Source: Apiosordaria backusii
Lineage: Eukaryota; Ascomycota; Sordariomycetes; Sordariales; Lasiosphaeriaceae
NCBI GenBank assembly: GCA_030549205.1
Contig: JAUKTV010000001.1
Span: 3,906,001-3,970,000, forward strand
Direction: 5' to 3'
Length of the DNA: 64,000 nucleotides
A model generated the notes under the pieces. That model saw only the letters and a list, made by a program, of their open reading frames with translations, did not search any database and was not told the origin of the DNA. The position numbers and the translations under genes are program-made. This document shows, in pieces, positions 19,294 through 30,551 of the stretch (the first letter of the stretch is position 1; each line of letters opens with the position of its first letter).

Positions 19294-21951
19294 GGTTGCG
19301 GATATTTGCTTTTCTTTTCCTGTTTACTTCTGATTTTCTGGCCGTGATCGTCCTTGAATCGATCTCGAGTGGAGATGTGCGTTCGGCGGTCAGTGAGGGG
19401 CAGCAATGGCACCCTATCTTGGCTTTCCCGCCAAAGATTATGCTTCAAAGACGCTAAGGTGCGAGATTTAGCGGTGTCCGCAGCCGACTGTAAATCGCTT
19501 GCAGTTTTTTGGTTATGGATTGCTGAACAGCTTCGTTGATGGCGGTGCTATTCTCTCGCTTTGCTCTTGGTGAGATGCAGTTTGGAAACAGCAGCAGTGG
19601 TGATGGGAAAATGAGGATTGAGGGCGGGAGGGTCCGACGTTGTGGAGCTCGTGGCGTGATGGAAGCTTTTTAAATGACGATGAAGACTAGACGACGTTTG
19701 TCGCAGAAGAAGACGGCGGGATCGTCCAGAAAATATGCAATCGGTAGGAGGAGGGATGGGAGGGTCTGAGGTCACTGTGGCTGCAACAAGACTGAACCAA
19801 GAAACTGATGGGCTGCGCTTGTGAGGGATGTAACCGGGGCCTTTCCATCGACCAATAGCTGGGGGCTGTGTCTTTTCTTAATGTCTTTCTTTTCTCAAGG
19901 CACCCGCTTTTCATCATCGTTTTCATCATCGGGCGGGCAGTTATTGGCACGCGCTTGCCTGGGCAGAGTCCGCCGCGAAAAAGTTCGATTTGTCAGGTGT
20001 TCCAAATTGCTCCGGATGGGGGGGAGGATGGCAGGACGGCAAACAAGCAAGCGCCAGGCTGGCTGCGATCAGAGACAAAAGTCCACAGCTGTCAAAATCG
20101 CTTCAGTACACTATTGGACTAGAACAGGCGAACACGTTGCTCAACACAGATGGGAAAGTCCAGTCAGTCACCTGGCAGATGTCGCAGCGCAGCAGGTTCT
20201 GATCTCGCATGGCTGCATTTCTTCGGAGGGGGTGCTCGCTTGGCTATGACGTATGGTCGCGCGTCATCCGCCTTGCGCCCGGAAATTAGCGCGGCCCTGG
20301 ACAGGGACCCCTCGTCACTGTCGATAAAAACAAGCAAGGGCGTCATCAATGGCGCCACGGGCGGGTGGACAATGAAATCAAGATCGCAGGTTTTAAAAAA
20401 GAAACAAAGCCTTAAAGAACTTTTCTACATAAGGCTGTACATAGAAAGACGAGAATCTTGGCGAAAATTGCTCAGTATCAGCTTGCCCAGATCCCAACCC
20501 CCATCAGCACCTCTGTGTCGAAGCTATGATCTGGCATGTGGCCCATGCGTTTTTCAGCTTTCCAAGGCCTCTTTGTCCGCCTTTTCGCCGGGACACCCGA
20601 GCTCCTGGCACGAGTCGCGTGGCTCTCAAACACCTTCTTTCCTGTTGTGATTGTTGAGTGAGTATCAAAGGCCAATGGAATGCAGAATTTGCCGTCTTTT
20701 TGGTCCTTGTCACCCAACACCTTCGCTTATATTCCAGGCCTCACTACCCCGCCTGGCAGTCACAGACCATGATGCGGGGTAAAGGGTGAATATCAATCAA
20801 TGGTGGAGGGGCTTCGATAAGGGATGCTCATGGACACCTCGGAATTCCACGACTGGCAACCGAAGGTTTCAAAAATGCCGGTGCCACTGGCAGATGGGGA
20901 ACATTTATTTAGAGGTCCAAAATCCCCGATCAGTCCCAGCCAATGTCCACTTAAACCGCCAAAGTCAAATGAATCTTTGCTGAATTACGGATACACCTTT
21001 GCGATAGCAACAACGCAACGCCGTAACTGATCGCCAACCTCCCGTCTTGTGCCGCCGTCTGCTTCATGAATGGTGTGCTGATCTGGTCTGGACCCTGGAT
21101 TTCTGGGGAATATGCCCGTCTCCCCGGCATCAGAACTCTCTGCTGAGTGCTCACAGCATTCCTGACGTCATCTTCAGACATTTACCCCTGTCCCTGCCAT
21201 GAAGAATATGTTGGCCAACAGCACAACATGAATCTCTCTCCGCTTCGAGGAGCATGCATGCTGGTCGCATCTCTGTCCCGGTGTTTACTGTTAACCAACA
21301 TGTCCTGTATGCGCAGCCTCATTGCTCCAGGCTCCTGGTCATCCCCATATCCTGACCACTTACATGACCATGCCCTCTTTTTTCGAAACAAAGATCCGGT
21401 GATGTTTAAAGTGGAGACTTCAGGTTCTCAAAAATCTCCTGATAAGCGGAGACCTTAAAGCCCAAGCCCCACATAGCGGCATCTTGAGCACGCGGCACGT
21501 CGGATTCGGCACTGAGGAGTGGACAAACGGGTGATTCCTCTCCGGTCTGCTAGACCCGGAACGGCATCGTGTGCTGCCTCCGTGTCCTGCGGGCATTGCC
21601 GACAGCGGTCACGGCTTTGAGGATTCGAGGGTGTTGAGTTGAGCCGCCAAGTCGACCTGGATTTCCTGCACAGCTGAGACGCCTCAGTCCAGAATCTGAC
21701 AAGATGCTGCATATCACCTGATATCCTATGCAGCGAAACGAACACGAAAACGATGGTGCGTTGTCAAGACTATTTGTTAGTGAAGAAGCCCAAGTGCCAC
21801 ACCGGCGTCTTTTACAACCCAACTTACTCCATACAACCTGAACTACGCAGATAGGGCTGAATTAGACGGTCAACCCTGAAGAAGTTAACTCTAACCCTTA
21901 CATCCATTCTCGATTTACAACTAGTGTACAACTCACCCACCATTACCCACA
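19294..21951. other. Long divergent intergenic region (2.7 kb)
   Basis: Promoter region of the kinase gene on the left and of the broken SDR gene on the right. Several frames of 60-170 codons exist on both strands but none shows a domain, signal peptide or conserved pattern, and they overlap each other. No RNA gene or repeat was recognised. Confidence 0.4.
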
Positions 21952-22446
21952 ATGGCTTTCCCGCGCAGAGTAGTAGCAATCATAGGCTCTGGTGGCATGG
22001 GTCTCGCCTCCGCCCGCCGCCTCGCCCTCTCCTCAGCCCGAACAACCCTCTTCCTGTCCAGGGACACAATTCTGGACAGGCCAGAGTTGAAGGAATTAGC
22101 CGAGAAGAATGATCCTGATATGGCGTATTCATTGTCAAAGGCTGCGAACTATTTGAGGGTTCAGGCAGCTGCGAAGGCGTGGGCGGAGAAGGGTGCAAGG
22201 ATCAACAGTGTTAGCCCCGGGGCTATCTTGACGGCGATGTTGAGGCAGGAGCTAGAGTCGCCGCATGGGGAGACGATCAAGCAGATTATTGCTGGGACTC
22301 CGTTGCAGAGGGGAGGGACGGCGGATGAGATTGCGAGCGTGGTTGCGTTTTTGGCGGGGAGCGAGGCGTCGTATGTGACGGGGACGGATATTTTGGTGGA
22401 TGGGGGGACGATTGCAAGCCATCTGGGACCAGGCAGACTCGCTTAG
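21952..22446 (+). pseudogene. SDR-family gene with internal deletion
   Basis: The 164-residue frame has a normal SDR beginning (VVAIIGSGGMGLASARRLA, nucleotide-binding) and a normal second half (YSLSKAAN with catalytic Tyr-Lys, ARINSVSPG, TPLQRGGTADEIA, YVTGTDILVDGG), but the ~100 residues between them, including the catalytic Ser strand and the NNAG region, are missing. The usual length in this group is about 260-280. The join falls near 22060-22085, where an 8-bp inverted repeat (CTGTCCAG at 22054-22061 and CTGGACAG at 22072-22079) lies. The frame stays open across the join. It is most simply a deletion relic, although a shortened product could still be made. No intron with proper sites restores the missing part. 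Confidence 0.7.
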
Positions 22447-23601
22447 GAATATTGTAATGACAGATAAATGCCCGATCTTGAAACATAATTTCATCCAACA
22501 ATCATGTATCTAGAGCGTCGTCGATGTACTCTCCGCTGGAGCCTGGGGGCCTTCGACAAGCCAAGAAAGGAACGACGTGTGTTGAGGGTCTAGAATTCGA
22601 CAATGGGCCCACCAAACATGAATAATGAGAAGAGGCAGGGACTATCAACGATAGGAAGAGCACCCGGTCGCTTGGGCTTTGTCACTGCAGCCAAGGAGTT
22701 ATCGGTGTCCAGGGCAGTTTGACTCTTTTTACATATACCCTTTCTTGGAAAGGAACACGCAACAAAGCTTGAGAGCCTGTTGGATCACCCTTGGTCTTCG
22801 TGTTGATGATCTTTAACTTCGAGCTTCCAGGTTTTGAGCGGTTGACCTAAGTTTCACGGACCGCTACACACGCTAATATAGGTACCTTATCATTGCCTAA
22901 CCACGCAACGAGCTCCCCTCAATACTAGATAAAGTTTGCTGCTAATATTCTTACTACTTCTCCTTACTTCGTTACCGACTCCAACGCTGACTCGAATGAT
23001 GGGGGTTGTTGGTTCCGAGCCAAGAACGCCCGGTGTCATGTGGATTGGTGGAGTAACATCTCGGCGACCTCAATGGCTTTCAAGGTGAATTTCCACCGAA
23101 ATAACCGGACGAAGTGCTACCCAGACCGGGTTCCTGAGAGCATTATGTCGGGGTAACCTCCCACCGCTGGAGAGAATGCCGGAAAATTACCCGATCGTGA
23201 AGACGATTTGTCGGATCAAAAGGTACCCTACCACCCACCATTCAAAAACAGATCGGACAAAACTGTGACGGCTTGGCTTTCTGTTTCCCCGGCCAGTGAG
23301 CTTCGCGACAGACCCTCCTTGAAGTCTTCTTGGCCTGCCCTTTTTTTGCGCGAGGTTATGCAAATCGTCGATTTGGGAGGGGAGGTGACAGACTCGGCAC
23401 TTGGCGGCATCTGGTTTGAATATCTGAAAGCTTGATGGCGGAGGAGAGTGCTCCAGAGGGGGGTTGTGTCACAAAGATGGAGAGAGCTTGGGCTGGTCGG
23501 TCGTTTGTGTGGTATGTTATATCAGTTTGTGGGAGCGGCATCCATCCTAACACAGCCCATACCTTCTATTTGCTGCTTGATGCCAGTTCGAGCGACTCAA
23601 C
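22447..23601. other. Intergenic region
   Basis: About 1.15 kb before the prolyl-4-hydroxylase-like gene. Only short frames. No repeat or RNA gene was recognised. Confidence 0.4.
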
Positions 23602-24540
23602 ATGACCACAAACGCGGCCAAAGTAGCGGGCATCTCTGTGGGAGCGGCCTTGCTCGGCTTGGGCATTCCGTACATCACAAGGATAGCACCGCCGCAGCTT
23701 GCATCATTTATCACTGATCTTCCTGTTGCAAACGTTTCCCTTGGCCTCTCCTTCTTCAAGAACGGGACCAAGTCAGAGCCCGTCAACGCCGAAGCACCCT
23801 TTGTCTGCGATGCCTCCCACTCCTACCGTACCGAGCTCGTGTCTCTTGATCCCTTGATCATCTATATCCACAACCTCATCACTCCATCAGAGATTACCGC
23901 TCTCCTCCGAGCGGGCGAACCCGAGTTCGCTCCATCCAAGGTGACCAAACAGGGCCGTCAACAAAATACCAACGAACGAACGTCGAGCTCCGCCGGTCTC
24001 CCAGAAGACGACCCTGCCGTACAGTGTGCCTTGAGGCGAGCGCGCAACTTCTTAGGTACAATGTTCCGCGACGGATGGGACGAGATGGGTCAGCCTCAGT
24101 TGGTTCGATACACTACCGGACAGCGATTCAATCTCCACCACGACTGGTTCAACAGTCCGCTATGGGCCGATGATGGAAGCTGGAATACGTGGAACCGCAT
24201 TGCAAGCTTCTTTGCGATTCTGGAAGACGACTGTACTGGTGGTGAAACACATTTTCCCTTTGCGAAGAGCATCGTGCCACCAAGCCCGAAGGGTGAACAG
24301 CCCTGGCGTGGTGATATTGGTCAGGGAGAAGGCGAGGATGAGCAACAGAGGCCGTTGTGGAGGGAGCACGAGGAAGGAGGGCTGGCATTCAGACCGGTTG
24401 CTGGGAATGCTCTGTTCTGGATTAACCTTCATCCCAACGGCACGGGCGATACGCGAACGAACCATGCTGGGCTACCATTGGAGAGCGGGCGGAAGACCGC
24501 GATGAATATTTGGCCACGGCAGTATTATCCCTACGAGTGA
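23602..24540 (+). CDS. Prolyl-4-hydroxylase-like 2-oxoglutarate/Fe(II) dioxygenase
   Basis: A 312-residue single-exon protein. Residues 8-25 are hydrophobic and may be a signal anchor, placing the enzyme in the ER or secretory path. Residues ~85-305 form the P4H alpha-subunit-type domain: HNLITPSEITALL, FRDGWDEMGQPQLVRYTTGQ, the iron-binding HxD (H179 and D181 in HHDWF), GGETHFPFAK, and the distal His (H288) followed ten residues later by the 2-oxoglutarate-binding Lys (K298). All expected ligands are present, so it should be active. In the family the substrate is a peptidyl proline; fungal members with this architecture are common and mostly untested. An insert of ~40 residues (GQGEGEDEQQ) lies between the strands, as often in fungi. 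Confidence 0.85.
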   Translation: MTTNAAKVAGISVGAALLGLGIPYITRIAPPQLASFITDLPVANVSLGLSFFKNGTKSEPVNAEAPFVCDASHSYRTELVSLDPLIIYIHNLITPSEITALLRAGEPEFAPSKVTKQGRQQNTNERTSSSAGLPEDDPAVQCALRRARNFLGTMFRDGWDEMGQPQLVRYTTGQRFNLHHDWFNSPLWADDGSWNTWNRIASFFAILEDDCTGGETHFPFAKSIVPPSPKGEQPWRGDIGQGEGEDEQQRPLWREHEEGGLAFRPVAGNALFWINLHPNGTGDTRTNHAGLPLESGRKTAMNIWPRQYYPYE

Positions 24541-24759
24541 TTTCGTGGGATTTGTTAAATAGGATATCCAAGTTTTGTTTTTCGAATCCATGATTCTATA
24601 GCGATGTCTCTACCGGGTTTCCTGGCCTAACACGCTGCATGATACCATCGCCACAACTCGCACTTGTTCGGTAAACCTGCCGGTCATCCGAAGATAAAGT
24701 TCTCGGTAACCCCAGCCGAGCCGTGTTTTTTTATCTATCCATACATCGTTTCTCGGATC

Positions 24760-26412
24760 TTAAGCCGAAAAGACCCTCTTTCCGTCATACCACGTCTCCG
24801 TGATTCTCGACTGCATCAGCTTCTCCTTTTCCCACTCCATATCCACGACAACAAAGTCTGCTTTGTGACCGCTTTTCAGGGAGCCTATCCTGTGGTCGTC
24901 AAAACAGCTGTACGCTGCTCCTTCAGTAGCCGCAGCAACAGACTCGCACAACCCAAGTGCAAAATGGGGGTTGACTGCTGTTTCGAGCTCCGGCTCGCGG
25001 TATGACTTGCGAGTGGTAGCCACGTAGATGTTTCCTAAGGGAGCGTGAGGAGCCGTAGGGGCGTCACTCCCCAGTGCGAGGGGTGCTCCGTGGTCGGCAA
25101 ATTCACGGTAGGCAAATGCCCGACCGCAGCGGTGCTGGCCGAGGAGTTTGGGCCAGGCTTTGAGGATGGCTGGGTCGGCGTGGACGGGCTGGATGGAGGC
25201 TGTGATGCCGTGCTGGCCTAGGCGGACGGCGTCTTCGGGGTTGGCGAGCTCGATGTGCTCTACTCTTGGTCGCTTGTCTGGGTTTGCGTGTGCGGAGAGG
25301 ATGTCGACTACCATTTTGATGGTGGCGTCCCCGATGGCGTGGAGGGCGATTTGCAGGCCGGCGGAGCTGGCGAGCTTGACTACTGGTTCGAGCTGGGCGT
25401 GGGTCCAGAGGGGGACTTCGAGGTGGTCGTTGTGCTCGTAGGGCTGGGAGAGGCCTGCGGTGCAGGCGTCGATGATGCCGTCGCAGATTACCTTGATGCC
25501 GACGATGCGGCAATCGGGCGTGGTGGAGGCGTTGTGTTGGGAGGCGAGCTCGATGGCGCGGTTGACTTGGGAGAGGGTTTCGGCTTCGGTGGGGAGGGGT
25601 TTGACGAGCCAGTAGGCGGCGAGGCGGATGGGGATGGAGCCGTCGGCTGCGATGAGGGCTTGGATGGCTTCCCAAGCGCCTTCGTCCATGGCCATGTCGA
25701 TCATGCCTGTGTAGCCTGCTTCGTGGTAGGCTGTGACGGCGGAGCGGATGGCGGTTGTGCGCTCTTCCATGGAGGCTACGCTGGCGAGGTAGGGCCAGAC
25801 GTAGGTGATGTTGGCTGCTTCGCTGAAGACGCCGGTTAACTTGCCGTTGATGTCTCTTTCGATGATGCCGCCGGGGACGTCAGCCCATTGCTCCGCGCCG
25901 AGTTCTTTGATGCCAGCTGTGTTGCACCATGTTGAGTGGAGGTCTTTGGAATCGATGAGGATGGGCCGGTTCAGCTCGTCCAGATCGTCCAAGTCAGCAG
26001 CTGTGGCCCCGTTGGGGAGCTGAATGTGCATGTATCCTCTGCATAGGATGCGAGGCAACTCTGGATTGGCCGAGGCGTATGCTCTAATGGCGGAGCGAAT
26101 TTCTTCGAGGTCTTTGCATTTCACCAAGTCCAATTTGTTGAGAGCTTGGCCGAGGAGCATGAGATGAAGATGCCCGTCGACGAATCCGGGGAGGATAGTT
26201 TTGCCTTGGAGGTCATGAGTTGTTACTGATTTGGAGGCAAGAGCCGCACTGATGGGCTCGTCTGAGGATGAGCCGACATGTTCAATCTTGTCGCCTCGGA
26301 TGAGCATGCAGTCGGCAAAGGTGGGGGGCCGGGTGAGACCGGCGTTGGTGCCGGGATTTACTCCGGAAAGGAAGATACGGCCATTGGTGAAGAGGGTTGC
26401 TGGAGTGGACAT
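24760..26412 (-). CDS. YtcJ-type amidohydrolase (Amidohydro_3 family)
   Basis: A 550-residue single-exon protein with the whole amidohydrolase layout: an N-terminal beta sandwich with LFTNGRIF, ILPGFVDGHLHL carrying the metal-binding HxH pair (H81, H83), a TIM-barrel core, ALHAIGDATIKMVVD with the later metal His, HIELANPEDAVRLGQHGI, GSDAPTAPHAPLGNIYVA with the catalytic Asp, and a C-terminal sandwich with KADFVVVDMEWEKE. It hydrolyses an amide or related C-N bond with one or two zinc ions; in this group the natural substrate is usually unknown (N-substituted formamides and related compounds have been reported for bacterial relatives). GC-rich third codon positions produce long open frames on the other strand, which are shadows. 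It converges with the prolyl-hydroxylase gene (~220 bp apart). Confidence 0.88.
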   Translation of the reverse strand: MSTPATLFTNGRIFLSGVNPGTNAGLTRPPTFADCMLIRGDKIEHVGSSSDEPISAALASKSVTTHDLQGKTILPGFVDGHLHLMLLGQALNKLDLVKCKDLEEIRSAIRAYASANPELPRILCRGYMHIQLPNGATAADLDDLDELNRPILIDSKDLHSTWCNTAGIKELGAEQWADVPGGIIERDINGKLTGVFSEAANITYVWPYLASVASMEERTTAIRSAVTAYHEAGYTGMIDMAMDEGAWEAIQALIAADGSIPIRLAAYWLVKPLPTEAETLSQVNRAIELASQHNASTTPDCRIVGIKVICDGIIDACTAGLSQPYEHNDHLEVPLWTHAQLEPVVKLASSAGLQIALHAIGDATIKMVVDILSAHANPDKRPRVEHIELANPEDAVRLGQHGITASIQPVHADPAILKAWPKLLGQHRCGRAFAYREFADHGAPLALGSDAPTAPHAPLGNIYVATTRKSYREPELETAVNPHFALGLCESVAAATEGAAYSCFDDHRIGSLKSGHKADFVVVDMEWEKEKLMQSRITETWYDGKRVFSA

Positions 26413-27233
26413 TATTGCGATTAGGAATATTGCTCTTGATTATGGTGGGTGATACAATGTGACCCTGTTGTCGATATCCTCTGGTGGTGTGTCCCGGTGG
26501 TTGACAATTGAGAGATATCGGTTGGGCACCGGGCATCCGGGATATAAAGCCATTACTACTCGGAATGGTCTCCGATAACTGGGGTATGCAAGTCTCAGTT
26601 CGCTAGTGGAGGATACCAGTGGCCCCCGGGCTGTCTCGGAGGGTGATATGAGAGGTCAACTCAGGATTTGGGGTGGAGAGTGGCGAGCGGGGCTTCGGGC
26701 AGGGCCAAGAGCTGGGTGGCTGTTTGGAGGAGCTTCCGAAGTTCGGAAGAGAGCGCCACCACCGGGACGAGGATCTTGATGTTTTTGATCGGTATCTTGC
26801 GACTCACCGGCTTCAAATGTGTTTTGGTATCGGTAGGGGTAATAGCAACGACCTTCATAATCGTTAACGCAAGGCCATATGCTCAACATGCTTGAGCTTT
26901 ATGCGCCGACATTCAACTGTTTCAACTGCTAGCAGCAATGGGTAGTGAGGCACAGCTGCAGAGCTGCAGAGCTGAACTTCGCCATCCAATAATTTCTCTA
27001 GGCTGCAGTGTGGCTGTTTCGCGCGGTTAATTCTGAAGTACATTAGGTAAGGGTGGATGTCGAAATGGAATTCCCAAGGCATCTATCGCCCTTTCTCAAC
27101 CTCATTTTACAATTCCATCTTCAGTCCTTCATCGCGGAGCACTCCCAAATCATCACTTTATCAACCTGAACTTTGGCCTAAATCGTGTTCTTGTCCCCGA
27201 CTCCCGATCCCAAGTTTGAGTTGTGTTCTGAGA
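26413..27233. other. Divergent intergenic region
   Basis: Promoter space between the amidohydrolase (minus) and the CorA-like gene (plus). A short GCAGAGCT triplication occurs near 26955-26975. No gene was seen. The frame upstream of 27234 is open to 27057, so the CorA-like protein could be longer at its N-terminus. Confidence 0.4.
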
Positions 27234-28942
27234 ATGGATGTGTTTGGGTTTTCGTTCCTTGACAGGCTGGACTTCGCGCCCGAGAAGAGAGAAGTCAGAT
27301 GCATCGAGATTGTTACTTTTGAGGTATGCTTACTATCGAGTATTCTTTGAAGGTTATCTCACTGATTCTTCGATCTCCGTTCAGTCATCTCCAGCCCAAG
27401 TAAAGGACCAACTTCTTAGCACAGACTCAGGCGAGTTCGGGCAATGGTTGAGGCAAGAAGGTCACTTCGCTTTGCCTGATCTTAGTTCTGAGAATCCACC
27501 CACGGGAATGCTGCGACTAGTAACCTGCGTCTGGAGTGATGACTCAAAGTGGGAGTTACCATTCTCGCAAGAGCGGTGGCTAGAAATGATCCAAACGTTG
27601 CAACTTCCTAAGTCTTATGCTGGGGATCTTTCATCGGTAACGACACCACTTTCTCTTACGACCGATAACGCAGGCATCGGTGCGTCACCGTTAGGTGAGA
27701 ATTCGAACTTTAGCGATCGGCTGTTTGCGAAGGCGCACAGGTGTTGATGGAAAATAATCATCTAGGGCTAGCACTAAATTGGTTTCTGACCAGCGAACAA
27801 CGGATCACGACGGCCCTAAGCTATGCTCCTGATTTCCGCTTGACACAAGGGTTCTACGCCGCGCACAACGCGCCGTACCACCCGACCCGTATCATTCTTG
27901 AAAGAGTCCTGCAGGCCAAAGACCACATAAAGGAGCCTTTACTTCTGCCTTTGATCATTTACGACTGGGCCCTCCAATTGTTGAGAAGTCAATTGCATCC
28001 AATAGAACGAGAACTTCAGCGTGTCAAGCGGAATCTTGGTGTTATTAATCCAGCGGCGTTAGTAGCTGGAGATTGGGGTATTGAGAACCAACTGCCAGAG
28101 GAAAAAAGCTTCACCAGGTTACATCAGACGATCGTCACACAGCACGTGTACTTGATGAATTTCGGTTTCAAAGCGGTCCACGATTTTCGGAACTCCATCA
28201 ATTCAGCAATTAATCAAATTGAAAAGCACTGCCGCAGAACCCGAAAGAAATCAAATGGACCAAATGCAGCGATCTATGACGGCTTCCATAGCAGACAATT
28301 TCTACAGCTAACATCATTTCGCAATCGATACCTGTTTCTTTGGCATGAAATATTGGTCCAAGATGTCCACATCCTTTTGCAGGTGGTGAGTTCAACCGAT
28401 CATGACCGCATCTTAGTCTTGTATCCCACTAATGCTCGGTGTTTGACAATAGTTGTATAATCTCATGCAACAAGAAGTGGCTCGCGAGACGAGACGAGAC
28501 TCTTCCGCCATGAAGAGCATCGCCCTGTTGACCATGATCTTTTTGCCAGCCACGGCTATTGCGGTAGGCGTTTGTGATCTTTGCCTATCACAACAAAGGT
28601 TACTGACTCTTTGTTCAGACAATCATGGCCCCTTTTACAAAGATATCGGACGACGATAAGCTACAGGTGACCGCTCAGTTCTGGGTATTCTGGGCCACGG
28701 CTGGACCTGTCACGTTCGTGGTTCTGGCACTGTGGGCGCTTTGGACGCAAAGGACGGAAGTGAGCACGGTGATGAAGGATAATCTTGAAAGGCTGAAGGG
28801 GGTGGAGATGTTAATGAAGAGGAAGAAGAACATACAGGAGGATGTGGAGCTCAGCAGTATCCCAAGTGTTGCAGACCTCAGCAGGAGATCGACCGCGACT
28901 ACGGAGATTAGAAGGAGATCGACCACAGCTGCAAGGCCTTGA
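27234..28942 (+). CDS. CorA-like divalent-cation transporter-family protein, five exons
   Basis: Exon model: 27234-27323, 27385-27636, 27741-28385, 28453-28563 and 28619-28942, all phase-0 junctions, giving ~473 residues. Conserved parts: VLMENNHLGLALNW, a long helical region (PLLLPLIIYDWALQLLRSQLHPIERELQRVKR), and the C-terminal pore segment MKSIALLTMIFLPATAIA spliced to TIMAPF, then a second membrane helix (QFWVFWATAGPVTFVVLALWALW). The GMN motif of true CorA channels is absent, as usual for these fungal proteins. Weak point: the join 27636/27741 uses donor GTAACG; the skipped 104 bp are open in the exon-2 frame and read sensibly, so the alternative is no intron but a one-base loss near 27740. 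The substrate is not known; Mg2+ is only inferred from the superfamily. Confidence 0.72.
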
Positions 28943-29096
28943 GCTCTGCTAAACAATTGTTTGTCCTTTTGGATAGTATAACTTCCTGATTCCCGAGACC
29001 TTACCTAGCGGGCTTCTTTATTATCACTCCAATGCATGCTTTTTCACACTGAAATCAACATCCAAGATTGACCGCAATTATCATTATTCTGTTCCA

Positions 29097-30551
29097 CTAC
29101 AGACTGCCACTACTAAACGACGACAATTCCCAATCCTGATCCCTGATAATCACTGGTCTACCATCTCTACTGCCGTGGTGTGTGCTTTTTGTAATTTGCC
29201 CTGGCCCGACTGGCAAGCCTTCGGCAGTACCATGGCCCCATCTCTTCCATCCCGCCCTTTCGCTCTCACCCTCCTCCTTGATTCTGAGCTCGTCACCAGC
29301 CTCCCTTAGCCTTCTCTCAAACCTCTCCTCAAAGTCTTTCCCTAACTTGAGAAATCTTATGGCATTCCTCCCCAAAATCCACGCCTTCTCCCCCCACCTC
29401 AAAAACCGATCCACACCCTCATCCTCCACGATCATCTTACCGGCCATCGGCACCTCCCCCAACGGAAAAGGATAATCACTCCCCAGTAACACCCTCCCCT
29501 TACCCCCCGGCCCCAACTTGGCAAGTATAAACCCCAACAAATCCGGATCATGCGTCAACGAATCAAGATATACCCCCCCATCCCCCTCCCCTCCCTCTCC
29601 CCTGAAGTAATCTTTCGGCGAAACCCCCCGCGAGTCCATAGCCACCAAATCCGGCCTACACCCATACCCCTTCTGCACCCGTCCCAACAGCGCAGGAAAA
29701 GCACCCCCCGCATGAGCAAAACAAACCCTTAGTCTCGGGTACCTCCCCAGCAGTCCCGAGCACGTCACCGCAAGCATCGCCAGCGCCGTCTCAGATGGCA
29801 TACCCACCAGCCAACTCCCCCAGTACTTCCCCCACCTCGCTCCGTTTTCTTTGGGAAGCGAGTAACCCAAAGGGTGCACAAAAACAGGTACATCCAACCT
29901 CTCGCACTCCCGCCAGAACTCCTCCAGCTGCTCATCATCGAGCATTATACCGTCGGTGATGGACGTCCCGATTTGTATCCCCTTCATCCCGGGCAACTTC
30001 ACCAATCGTCTCAACTCCTCTGTTGCGGCAGTTGTGTCCTGTAATGGCACCGTCCCCAAACCGACAAACCTCTCCGGGAACTCCTCGCATATCTGAGAGA
30101 TGTGATCGTTCAACGCCCTCGCCAGCACAATAGCTGGTTCCAGTGGTGCGTCGTAGCAGAACAACACTGGGACAGTGGAGAGGACTTGCACGTCGACTCC
30201 CGCGGCGTCCATTTCTTTCATGCGGACGAGGGGGTCGTGGCAGTTGCTTTGGACGCGGCGGAAGAAGTTGGGGCCGACGTACATGTCTATCTCCCCTGGT
30301 TGGGAGGGGACAGGGCGGAAGGAGGGCCATTGGTAGGGGTTCTCAGACGGAGGGGTGAGGGAGGATAGGTCTGGTAAGGATGGGGGCATGATGTGGGTGT
30401 GCATGTCTATCCGGAAGAGCTTTGACGCTGGGAAGACGGGACTGGGGGTGGGAGGGGTGGTTGGGGAGTCTGGTGAGATGGATATTGATATTGAGGAGGG
30501 GGAGGAGCTGGTTCGTGAGCAGCAGGTGCAGTCTTGGATTGGGGGTGCCAT
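29097..30551 (-). CDS. 2-amino-3-carboxymuconate-6-semialdehyde decarboxylase (ACMSD)
   Basis: A 484-residue single-exon amidohydrolase-superfamily enzyme; the first ~45 residues are a Ser/Pro-rich extension not present in animals. Family marks: IDMHTHIMP with metal-binding H51 and H53, the NCHDPLVRMKEMD segment, VQVLSTVPV, PERFVGLGTVPLQ, IQIGT, FVHPLG (metal His), VGMPSETALA, FAHAGGAFP, and LGSDYPFPLGE (metal Asp). These match ACMSD closely over the full length. The reaction removes CO2 from the ring-opened product of 3-hydroxyanthranilate and gives 2-aminomuconate semialdehyde, steering flux away from quinolinate and NAD. The next two genes encode the next two steps. A three-CGG element lies 253 bp upstream of the start. 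The C-terminal ~60 residues are fungal-specific and low in structure. Confidence 0.9.
   Translation of the reverse strand: MAPPIQDCTCCSRTSSSPSSISISISPDSPTTPPTPSPVFPASKLFRIDMHTHIMPPSLPDLSSLTPPSENPYQWPSFRPVPSQPGEIDMYVGPNFFRRVQSNCHDPLVRMKEMDAAGVDVQVLSTVPVLFCYDAPLEPAIVLARALNDHISQICEEFPERFVGLGTVPLQDTTAATEELRRLVKLPGMKGIQIGTSITDGIMLDDEQLEEFWRECERLDVPVFVHPLGYSLPKENGARWGKYWGSWLVGMPSETALAMLAVTCSGLLGRYPRLRVCFAHAGGAFPALLGRVQKGYGCRPDLVAMDSRGVSPKDYFRGEGGEGDGGVYLDSLTHDPDLLGFILAKLGPGGKGRVLLGSDYPFPLGEVPMAGKMIVEDEGVDRFLRWGEKAWILGRNAIRFLKLGKDFEERFERRLREAGDELRIKEEGESERAGWKRWGHGTAEGLPVGPGQITKSTHHGSRDGRPVIIRDQDWELSSFSSGSL

Noticed and set aside
19821..20650. Two frames of 142 and 166 codons in the 2.7-kb spacer
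   Set aside because: No domain, no signal peptide, overlapping frames on both strands and no plausible splice structure.
25255..25839. 194-codon plus-strand frame within the amidohydrolase gene
   Set aside because: Antisense shadow caused by G/C-rich third positions of the amidohydrolase, which has complete family motifs.
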